NCBI GenBank assembly: GCA_027577415.1
Contig: JANBQS010000253.1
Location: 1-24,255 of the forward strand
DNA length: 24,255 nt
Origin: Coemansia sp. RSA 922
Lineage: Eukaryota; Kickxellomycota; Kickxellomycetes; Kickxellales; Kickxellaceae
Direction of reading: 5' to 3'
The notes beneath the pieces were generated by a model. It saw only the letters and a program-made list of their open reading frames with translations, was not told the origin of the DNA and did not search any database. Of the stretch, positions 1-8,000 are shown one piece after another. The position numbers were made by a program, and so were the translations under genes. Within the stretch, counting starts at the first letter, position 1; each line of letters begins with the position of its first letter.

Positions 1-1241
1 GGTTCACCAAGCGTGTTCATGTTACACCGTTGTTGCTGCCGCCAGTAGCAGCAGGGGCAGAATCAGCACAAAGAAAAACTAAAGAAGTCATGCGGTGAGC
101 TCTAGACGCCCAGCAGCGCCTTGCTAGCTTGGCTCGATCACCCCACCTTTATTTGGAACGTACCAATTTTGTCCATCAACTGAGCATCAACTTCGGCTTG
201 AACCGGAGCTGGTGATGTGTGTGCCTGGAATTGCTTGCAAAAATACATACTTTTTTTGCTTGTGGGTGGCGGCGGGCAGTTTGTCGCTCGTCTCTAGCAT
301 GCTCTTCTTCTTACCTAGAAGCAAGTCTACTGGTAGATCTACGACGGCCGCGTATTTTAGCGGGGCTCGCTCACTGTGTAGCGTGGGAGATGGTGGCGCG
401 ATTAACAAACTACGTCATTTATGTTGACTGTCGTAAATGAAAGATTTGCAGAGGAGGGCGAGTTTTGCCGGGAAATGTGGGGCTAATTCTGAAGTGCCAG
501 TTGGGCTCAGTCGCTCCTTTGTACGCAGCATCATCCTCAATAATAAATTTTGTTTCACAAGCGCTCTGACAATAGTCTACAATAAGGCGACTGACTGATG
601 TTGTTAATGTGATTGACAGTACCACCAACCACCGTGCTTTGGGTTACTAAATACAGCACTGAGTGTGGCTAAATCAACCGCAGAAGCTCTTGCCAAATTC
701 AGTCTGTCGGCCACACCCTTCATCCGCCGGTGCCTGGCTGGCCCGAGCGGCCTATAATGAGCCAATTTTTCCTAAGAACGTGGACATGCTAAACGTATGC
801 TAATGTTGTGGTTTTATTATAGACTGATCCACGGACCTCTTGCCAAAAAGGGAGTTGATAGTAAAGAACCTCGCGCTATCTATTCATATCGCCTATTGAA
901 CAATCAGCCGCTGTGGTTCTGCGACAATCTGGCCGATATCAGGCATAGTCATGCTCAGGGTCTCGCTCCATTTATCGGCCGCGCCCAATGAAACCAGGTG
1001 TCATCGACTCGACGACTCGAGTCAAAACCCAAGCTCTGTCGACTCGGCGGCTCGGCGGGCTACAATCACATGTGCGGCGATTATCTGCGAAGATAGAGCA
1101 AGCAACTTTAATAGTCGCTCTTTTTTCGGTTACTACTTCAATTTAATGCATACGACACACTTTAATTTATTTTAAATACTCCTCTTTCTCTACTCTACCC
1201 TTTTACTTTTGACGTCTTCTGGTAATTGCTACGCATAGCTA
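1..1241. other. Non-coding stretch upstream of PEX13
   Basis: I could not support a gene here. The open frames on both strands are short (up to 74 codons), lack recognisable motifs and overlap one another. The last 60 bases before the PEX13 start are pyrimidine-rich, as in many fungal promoters. They include a CRE-like TGACGTCT at 1210-1217. A cluster of CGACTCG / CGGCTCG words lies at about 1005-1055. The end of a neighbouring gene could lie at the extreme left edge, but nothing proves it. Confidence 0.5.
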
Positions 1242-2570
1242 ATGTCTTCGCCACCAAAGCCCTGGGAGCAAAGTGGGGCTGAGAGCGCCGGCACCGCTCC
1301 TTCGGTTGCAACAGCACCAGCCCCTACATTACCGACAACCGCTGCTGCCAACGCTGGAGTCGCAGGTAAGAAACGCTTCAGACCTTTTCAATATCAATAG
1401 CGCATATATTGTTGTCAACGGAACTTAATGTGTCGACTGTTCATATGTATGTGTATGTGTTTGGGGGTGTAATATCCGGCAACTGTAGGCGATAACCACA
1501 CACTAGCCAACCCAAACACAACGATGATTTCAAATAGCGGCGTTGGTGGCTACGGGATGGGTGGCTATGGGGGCATGGGATCATATGGCGGTTACGGAGG
1601 CTACGGAGGCATGGGGGGCTATGGCAGCATGGGAGGCATGGGCAGCTATGGTGGTTACGGTGGATATGGTGGAGGCTACGGGGGCATGGGGTCATACGGC
1701 GGATATGGCGGCATGCAAGGATATGGTGGCATGGGTGGCTATGGCATGGGTGGTCCGATGGGTCAACAGAACCCGCTTTCGTTGACACAACAGCTAGACG
1801 CCTCGACCCGCAGCACATTCCAGCTGGTCGAATCACTGGTTGGCGCCTTTGGAGGATTTGCGCGTATGTTGGAGTCAACATACTTTGCCACACACTCGTC
1901 GTTTATGGCCGTTCTGGGCGTGATGGACCAGTTTGGTATGCTTCGCAGCTCACTAACCAGCGCTGTTGGATCCACATTTGCCTACGATGGACTGCGGCGC
2001 CTGATCTCGCGGGCCACGGGCCAACCGATGAGCGTAAATAAAGGCGACCTGGATGCTGGTAACTTTGCCGAGTACGAGAAGAGATCGCGGATTAGCAAGC
2101 GCTCATTGCTGATGTTCTTTGCTATCATCGTTGGACTCCCGTATCTAATGACAAAGGTCATTCGATCTATTGCCTCTCGTCAGCGCCGACTGACTGCCCA
2201 GCAAAATATGGAAGCCTATAGCAATCCGCAAAACGCCTCGGGAGGACCGTCTGGACCTGGTCAGGCTATGCGTGCAGTGGGAATGGAGTTTGCGCAGGCA
2301 CAATACGATTTTAATGGCGAGACCAAGGCCGAGCTCAGCTTCAAGCGGGGAGACGTAGTGGCGGTCAGCAGCAAAGTCGATGTCTGGGGTAAACCCAGCG
2401 AGTGGTGGCGAGGTACGGCCCAAGACGGCCGAGAAGGCTTGTTTCCAGCTAACTACGTCTCGGCAATTAAACCAGGGCAAAACCCTCAGGCAGTCGTCGC
2501 CCACTCGGCGGCTACAGCTGCCCAAGCGGTAAATGCTGCCGAGTTTCTTAAAGCCGAGAGAACTTTGTAG
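1242..2570 (+). CDS. PEX13: Peroxisomal membrane docking protein Pex13 (two exons)
   Basis: Pex13 is an integral peroxisomal membrane protein of the docking/translocation complex (with Pex14) for matrix import receptors. Exon 1 (1242-1365) begins MSSPPKPWE, the usual Pex13 opening. Exon 2 runs from about 1489, giving 401 residues. Visible in order: a Gly/Tyr/Met repeat (about residues 59-134); the conserved Pex13 N-terminal domain (from NPLSLTQQLD, about 136-225); a hydrophobic membrane segment (about 247-263); and a C-terminal SH3 domain (about 309-368) with AQYDF, EWWRG and GLFPANYV. The SH3 domain in this family binds Pex14 or Pex5. Exon 1 would hit an in-frame TAG soon after 1366 if unspliced, and the ATG at 1524 alone would lose the PKPWE start, so splicing is needed. 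The gene is convergent with the ABC transporter at 2660, with 89 bases between stop codons. Family assignment is firm; the exact acceptor is less so. Confidence 0.95.
1366..1488 (+). other. PEX13 intron
   Basis: The donor is GTAAGA at 1366 and the acceptor is CTGTAG ending at 1488, giving a 123-base phase-1 intron that joins exon 1 in frame to the glycine-rich exon. A second phase-compatible acceptor, CACTAG ending at 1506, would remove six residues. The AG ending at 1537 is out of phase. The choice between 1488 and 1506 cannot be settled from sequence alone. Confidence 0.8.
1546..1765 (+). repeat. Degenerate Gly-Tyr/Gly-Met coding repeat in PEX13
   Basis: About 220 bases encode tandem imperfect units of GGYG, GGMG and GSYGGYGGYGG type. 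Codon use at the glycines is mixed (ggc, gga, ggt, ggg), so it is kept as a protein repeat rather than a young microsatellite. YG-rich stretches are a known property of Pex13 and have been linked to phase-separated, pore-like import assemblies. The antisense reading gives a long His/Cys/Pro/Ser-rich frame that is an artefact. Confidence 0.85.
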
Positions 2571-2659
2571 TTATGTGTACTTTGCATTCTATATATTCAA
2601 CGTGAAGAAATGTAAACACTTTAGAAATGACGGTCTACTCTGACGATAACGACACTCAT

Positions 2660-5600
2660 TTACTGGCCAAAGTCGCTGGTCTTGACTAGCTGTGCAAACA
2701 TTCCGTCTTTGGCAAGCAATTCTTCAGGTGTGCCAATTTCAGCAATGGTGCCCTTATCCATGACGATAATGCGATCGCTGTTCATAATAGTTTCTAGGCG
2801 ATGAGCGATGGTCAGAACAGTGCAATCGCTAAACTCTTTGCGAATCAGCCCTTGAACGGACTTGTCTGTCTCCAAATCGACATTGGCCGTGGCTTCATCA
2901 AGCACAATAATCCTGCGCTTGCGCATAATCACCCGACACAAGCCAAATAGCTGCTGCTGACCACTACTAAAACTTCTAAAGCAGTTATCAACTGACTTAT
3001 CCAATCCATTGAACTTGAGTTGTTCTACAGGGTCTAACGTTGTGGGCATCTTTTTTAGAATAAATAGCATCACACGCTTAAGCCAGCCCGTATTTCGCCA
3101 CTGTGCTCTTTTGTATGCTTGGTCTTCTTCGTACTCAAACTCCTCACTGCCATTGCTTGCAATCTCCTTGGATGAAACTAGTCCAGACAAGTTGCACTTT
3201 ATCAATGACGCCCACACTTCTTCAACGTCAAACTGACTCAGTGGATCCAAATTCTTTCTAATGGACCCGCCAAACATTGACGACTCTTGAGGAATCATAC
3301 CTAGTCGCGGTCTGTAATCTCCAACACCAAACTCTGAAATATCATGTCCATCAATCAAAATTGAGCCGCTGGTATTCTTGTGAATCAATCTGAACAGCAC
3401 CTTGGCCAGTGAAGACTTGCCTGCACCAGTCCGTCCAACAATGCCAACCTTCTCTCCTGGGTTGATAGTCAAGTTGACGTTCTTTAGAGCGTAGTTTAGA
3501 TCTGCGCTGTACTTCATGCTAAAATCCTGGAATTCAATTTTGCCATTGGATGGCCATTGTGTAGATGGTTGACAGCTATCGATTACATACGGGGCTTCTG
3601 GATCACGCTCAGCTAGATTGCGGAACTCATTAATCTCTGCTAGTAGCTTGAATGTGTATGTGGACAAGAGGGACATAGTTTCTATCTTCCAGTTGATTGA
3701 TTCACAGTTCTGACGGAACTCAGCAACATTGCCAGCCCTTATTGTGTAGAGCCCAATCTTTGACATTGCAATATAGATATAAAGCAGTATCGAGTGCAGT
3801 GCTGCTTTAGTAGATGCGGACAATAAATCATTTAAATTACCATATGCTGACCGGACCATGTCCAAACGAGTGTTGTGCTCGGCGCTCTTAATGTATTTGT
3901 TTGTAAAGTAGGGCTCTACTCCAAAGAGACGGATCATCTGAGCTCCCTTGCTAACCAAGAACCTGTTGTGATTATGTTCATTCTCTTCTTCCTTTTTCAA
4001 CTCATCTAAACAATTTTTTAATGGCTTGAATATTGATTTCAGCACATGGGACACACACCAAAACAGCGGAACACAGGCAAGAAGCCAAGGAGATGACTTT
4101 GCAATTCGGTATATCAACAAGAGGGCAGATATAGCATCTCCACAAGCATCTGCCAAATAGTAATACACACTACTATTAAATGTGCTAATAGCTTTACTAT
4201 GCTCGTGGCAAATATCACTATCTTGCTTACTCTCAAAATACGTCAATGGTGCAAACAGCAGGCCCTGAATAAGACGGTTACCAACTTTTTTCTCAAACTT
4301 GACATTAATCAAAGCTCCTTGAATATGATATTGAACCTTCCCCATCAAAGTGTTGGATAACTCCCTCAATAGAGTTATTTCAATATACGTGAGTATTACA
4401 CTGCTGTCAGCCGTACTAGGATTGTTATTGGAGCTTAACACATCAAGCTTATACATATCGAGTACTAACGCCGATATCGTATCAAACAGCACAGTCATAA
4501 TAACAGTTGCTACAACTGGAAATCCACAAATGCGAATAGCGTACAATGCATTACTCAAGTGTGACCACTGCTTTGGCTCTTTGGAGGTATTACTAGTACT
4601 ACCAATCAAATAAGTGCTCTTGTCAGTGGTATTAGTCATGTTCTTCTCATCTGAAGCAGGTGTTGCCTGTAGCTCTTGGCTGGCATTGTCAACATCTTTC
4701 TGCTTGGGCTTTGTTTGTTTCTTAAACTTATATGCAGTGTGGGCTTGAGGTGTCTGCACTTTAACCGAAACACGACCACCGTCCACAGTGGCAACTTGGT
4801 TGCAGAGTGGCAAAATGTTGTCTGCGTTAGTGGTGACAAAGCGCAGCTTGTCACCCAGCAGCCCAGTGCTCAAGATGATATTGTCTAGAATATGGCGCTT
4901 TACAATAGCATCAACTGCCGATAAAGGGTCGTCTAGGAAGTAGATGTCAGCCTTAGAATATACAGTTCTCGCCAAAGCCAAACGAGCCCTTTGACCGCCA
5001 GAAATGTTCATGCCATTCTCGCCAATAACAGTCATGTCACTTTTGGGCCACATCTCCAAGTCATCTGTAAGCGCACAAGCATCCAACACTTTCCAGTAGT
5101 ATTCTTTATCGTATTCACGCCCAAAGAGAATATTTGCACGCAGTGTGTCATTCATAATCCATGGCTGCTGCTCAAGGTATGCAATTTTGCCAACCAACCT
5201 TCCGGTTCCTTGCGTCATTTCTACCTCGCTGCACATGGCCAACAGTAGTGATGACTTTCCAGCACCAGTCTTGCCAACAATTGCCACCAATTCTCCAGCT
5301 CTAGCACTAAGTGTAACATCTGAAAGAACATTCTTAGCCTTATCTCCTGTTCCCCAGGTAAAGCTACAATTGTTCATCTCTACCAATGGACCAACCACTG
5401 AAGTATCGTCTGAATGAAGCAAAGAATCGAGATAGTCGCCTTTAAGCATGTTTTCCACTTTCCGATTATTATGTGGCGTGCTTTTTAATTCAGACAATGT
5501 GTAGCTAATTGAGTTCATATTTCCTTGTAAGTTTAGAATGAGGGAAGTAATCTCAAGTATATTCGCATTGGACATACCCACATTAGCTATCGCGGATGTA

Positions 5601-6946
5601 GAATATGTATATATGGCTGCAAGTGCACTTAACTTGTCAATTAGCTTATTGAATGTGTTCAGCAGAGTCCAAATAAGTCGCATAATCGGAGCATACCATG
5701 GAAGCCTTTCATTGGGCATGTAAATTGGCTTGGGTGATAAATTTGGAAACATTTTCTCCCAAGCAAAAATCTTTATAGATTTTATGCCCTTGGTTATATC
5801 ATGTATGTCTGACTCAATGTTACTAGAGCCTTTATGCTTCTTCCATTTATATTCACTACCTATTACCAACCTTATCCCAGCGTAAACAAGCTTCAACAGA
5901 TGAGGCAATATAATCGCAATTATTACATAATAGCCAATATGATTGTACAACATCCATCCTGTCATGACTAAAGAAAACAGTGAGCTAAGTAGGCGTTCAA
6001 CCTTTTGTGGAAGCTCAATTAAGGACTTAGGGTAGCCACTGGAAAATGAATAGCCGGATGATTTCTTTCTTAGCCCTAGCCTCTGCAAGGGCAAGCGGAA
6101 CATCTCAATGTCAATTGCATTATTTGCTCTGGCCATTTCGTTCTTAATATACTGTCGAGCTACGCATTGCTGATTATTCAACAATTGAAGAAACATAATG
6201 CGCGCAATGTCTGCAACAATCATATACATGGTATAGTTAGATAAGTCCTCAACATTGTGCATAATGCTGCTGATTAATTTGATTCGAAGTAAAGGTAAAA
6301 ACTGTAGCAACAACCCGACAATGTACACTGGAATCATTGGACGCCACATCATGCGGAAAATAGCACGTATGACAAAATAAGATTCGTTGGTGTTGAGTTT
6401 GAACTCACTGTAGGCAGTGCGCAGCTGGAAACGCTCAGGAAGCGGCCACATGTCATCAAGCGTAACTTGGCGCAACTTTTGCAGCTTGTGGAGGTAGAGT
6501 TCTTGAGCATAGGTACACTGTTGGAAAACCTGGTGTATCAGGGCTTTGCTTGAGGCGTCGAGGTTTGTCAGCACTAGTACACCATGTAGTAGAGCAGACA
6601 CTACCCTACTCCACGCTTCGCTTGAGCCATTCAGTGCTCGATAAACGCCCAATAGATGGAATGCCTGAAACCAAATGTAGCCAGTAGTCGAAGTAGACAG
6701 AGCAAATGACAAGAGCATGGCGGTTGAATAGAGAAAGCCAGTCCAGGCAGCCGATGAGTGGACGGCAAGGGCAGCAAGCATAGCGCAAGCTAGAAGGGCT
6801 GGTTTGTTGCCAAACCACTTGGATAGTGGTGTCTTATTTCGTAGGACTGCAAAGAGTGACATGGCTATGACGGCAGCATCAGCAGCAGGGAGAGCAGAGC
6901 GCTGCAACACTGATGTTGCTAAATAAAAGTACTCCTGGATAATCAT
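2660..6946 (-). CDS. ABCC/MRP-type full ABC transporter, tandem copy 1
   Basis: An intron-free gene for 1428 residues, arranged TMD1-NBD1-TMD2-NBD2, with extra hydrophobic segments at about residues 21-35, 50-64, 71-93 and 113-128 resembling a reduced MRP TMD0, and the linker motif DDMWPLP at 164-170. NBD1 has Walker A GKTGAGKS (558-565), signature ISGGQ (648-652) and Walker B IYFLDD (668-673). Asp673 replaces the catalytic Glu, as is usual for the degenerate ABCC site. NBD2 has GRTGAGKS (1171-1178), an unusual FSSGQQ signature (1326-1331), IIVLDE with catalytic Glu1351, and H-loop His1382. About 50 extra residues (roughly 1258-1308) sit between the Q-loop half and the signature of NBD2. Family members export conjugates or sequester them in the vacuole; the substrate here is unknown. 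Copy 2 lies upstream on the same strand. The start ATG is shared by both copies. Confidence 0.93.
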   Translation of the reverse strand: MIIQEYFYLATSVLQRSALPAADAAVIAMSLFAVLRNKTPLSKWFGNKPALLACAMLAALAVHSSAAWTGFLYSTAMLLSFALSTSTTGYIWFQAFHLLGVYRALNGSSEAWSRVVSALLHGVLVLTNLDASSKALIHQVFQQCTYAQELYLHKLQKLRQVTLDDMWPLPERFQLRTAYSEFKLNTNESYFVIRAIFRMMWRPMIPVYIVGLLLQFLPLLRIKLISSIMHNVEDLSNYTMYMIVADIARIMFLQLLNNQQCVARQYIKNEMARANNAIDIEMFRLPLQRLGLRKKSSGYSFSSGYPKSLIELPQKVERLLSSLFSLVMTGWMLYNHIGYYVIIAIILPHLLKLVYAGIRLVIGSEYKWKKHKGSSNIESDIHDITKGIKSIKIFAWEKMFPNLSPKPIYMPNERLPWYAPIMRLIWTLLNTFNKLIDKLSALAAIYTYSTSAIANVGMSNANILEITSLILNLQGNMNSISYTLSELKSTPHNNRKVENMLKGDYLDSLLHSDDTSVVGPLVEMNNCSFTWGTGDKAKNVLSDVTLSARAGELVAIVGKTGAGKSSLLLAMCSEVEMTQGTGRLVGKIAYLEQQPWIMNDTLRANILFGREYDKEYYWKVLDACALTDDLEMWPKSDMTVIGENGMNISGGQRARLALARTVYSKADIYFLDDPLSAVDAIVKRHILDNIILSTGLLGDKLRFVTTNADNILPLCNQVATVDGGRVSVKVQTPQAHTAYKFKKQTKPKQKDVDNASQELQATPASDEKNMTNTTDKSTYLIGSTSNTSKEPKQWSHLSNALYAIRICGFPVVATVIMTVLFDTISALVLDMYKLDVLSSNNNPSTADSSVILTYIEITLLRELSNTLMGKVQYHIQGALINVKFEKKVGNRLIQGLLFAPLTYFESKQDSDICHEHSKAISTFNSSVYYYLADACGDAISALLLIYRIAKSSPWLLACVPLFWCVSHVLKSIFKPLKNCLDELKKEEENEHNHNRFLVSKGAQMIRLFGVEPYFTNKYIKSAEHNTRLDMVRSAYGNLNDLLSASTKAALHSILLYIYIAMSKIGLYTIRAGNVAEFRQNCESINWKIETMSLLSTYTFKLLAEINEFRNLAERDPEAPYVIDSCQPSTQWPSNGKIEFQDFSMKYSADLNYALKNVNLTINPGEKVGIVGRTGAGKSSLAKVLFRLIHKNTSGSILIDGHDISEFGVGDYRPRLGMIPQESSMFGGSIRKNLDPLSQFDVEEVWASLIKCNLSGLVSSKEIASNGSEEFEYEEDQAYKRAQWRNTGWLKRVMLFILKKMPTTLDPVEQLKFNGLDKSVDNCFRSFSSGQQQLFGLCRVIMRKRRIIVLDEATANVDLETDKSVQGLIRKEFSDCTVLTIAHRLETIMNSDRIIVMDKGTIAEIGTPEELLAKDGMFAQLVKTSDFGQ

Positions 6947-7134
6947 TGAAAAACACTAGAAGCATCTAGGTGGCCAAGAAATGGAGTGAAGAAAAATAGA
7001 GCGAAGAAGAATAGTCGGTTTTCTTGCCAGTAGCAGGCATGCCTTTTAGCTGAAAAGTGTGCCCACACCTTTAGTTGGCGAAAGGAGGGAAGGGTTCTAC
7101 GGCATCAACAAAAGAAGAGAAAAGAGTGCTTTGA
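6947..7134 (-). promoter_or_regulatory. 5' flank of ABC copy 1, identical to that of copy 2
   Basis: All 188 bases upstream of the start codon match 12288-12475 exactly, and weaker similarity continues to about 7230. The stretch should hold the core promoter and 5' leader. Complete identity means both genes probably receive the same basal control. I did not locate a convincing TATA box. Confidence 0.6.
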
Positions 7135-7420
7135 CAAAAGAACTCGAGCTCCTTTGACCAGCAAGTCTCCGCTTAATTGCTCATGCCTTTGGAGTGCAGC
7201 TATCCAACTGCTTAATACTTTGGAGATCAGTCTAATTTTTACTTTATTGTTAGTACTTGAAACATGTATTCTTGTTTGCTGCGGTTCCTGTGTGAGTCCC
7301 CCACACAACGCTAAATATCTTGCCTACTCTAGAGAAATATAGTATTCTTCTTAGTTTATAATTACTCTTTCTTTTGGTACGCGGATATTATAAAAAATTT
7401 ATTCGTCGGAGCCTTTAGCC

Positions 7421-7879
7421 TTGCGTGCTACCCAGACCTCCACAGACTACATACTCTCGCTCACTGGTGAGCCCAGGCCTCACCACATAGTCGCCGGTGG
7501 CGCAATATCCCACGCCAACCATGGCGTCCCCAGCATATTGTTAGTTCAGTGTGCAGCTCATGAGCGCTCCTACCCAAACGAGTGGGAGATTCCTGGTGGA
7601 CACGTTGACCCTGGATAGCCAATCCTAGAGCCTCTATCCTGCGAGATCTACGAAGAGACAGATCCTGTAGTCACCAAGATACTGTGCATGTTTGAGGGCT
7701 TTCACTACTGGTTGACAAAGTATGAAGAAGACAAGTCTGACTCAGCTTTGTCAGTTTGTACTCAGCAGTTAAACTTTTGCATGCTGGTGAGTGACGCATT
7801 AGAGTCTGCCCTAGATAATGCTATTGGCAGCTACGGTCAAATATTGTCGAACTTGTTTGGTGACATGGCCATGGACTAA
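7421..7879 (+). pseudogene. Nudix hydrolase pseudogene
   Basis: One continuous frame reads AGGAISHANHGVPSILLVQ, then NEWEIPGGHVDPG, an in-frame TAG (7616-7618), then PILEPLSCEIYEETDPVV. This is the Nudix region (GX5EX7REUXEEXGU) with several key positions altered: the stop sits where the motif Glu after GG-HVDPG is expected (GAG to TAG would do it), the Arg of REXXEE is Cys, and the Gly after EET is Asp. There is no ATG at the start; an upstream stop lies at 7391-7393. The C-terminal part after NFCMLVSD does not resemble a complete Nudix fold and ends at 7879. An AATAAA lies at 7955-7960. Active family members hydrolyse nucleoside diphosphates linked to other groups; this copy should be inactive. 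It lies between the two ABC paralogs and is not part of their duplicated unit. Confidence 0.8.
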
Positions 7880-8000
7880 ACCTAATGAATTTATGTCTAT
7901 TAGCAACATGTTATTTTCTGTCTAAATGGCACTGTTGTAGCCAAAATATAATTGAATAAATACTTGTTTGAACTATATATAAGAAATAACCTAGCAAAAA

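Larger units (their letters stand above)
2660..7230 (-). repeat. Tandem duplication unit, copy 1
   Basis: This unit aligns with 8001-12560. Homology starts at the stop codon and extends through the gene into the 5' flank, ending near the shared GGAGATCAG at about 7230 and 12560. The constant offset of 5341 bases holds at the start, both Walker A motifs and the stop, so internal indels balance out. Identity is strongly uneven (see findings). Confidence 0.9.

Noticed and set aside
1441..1893. 150-codon minus-strand frame opposite the PEX13 glycine-rich region
   Set aside because: It is the His/Cys/Pro/Ser-rich antisense shadow of the Gly-Tyr repeat, with no independent evidence.
4636..4854. 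Minus-strand frames conserved in both ABC copies (also 9977-10180)
   Set aside because: They are alternate-frame shadows of the identical linker tract. Their conservation follows from the nucleotide identity.
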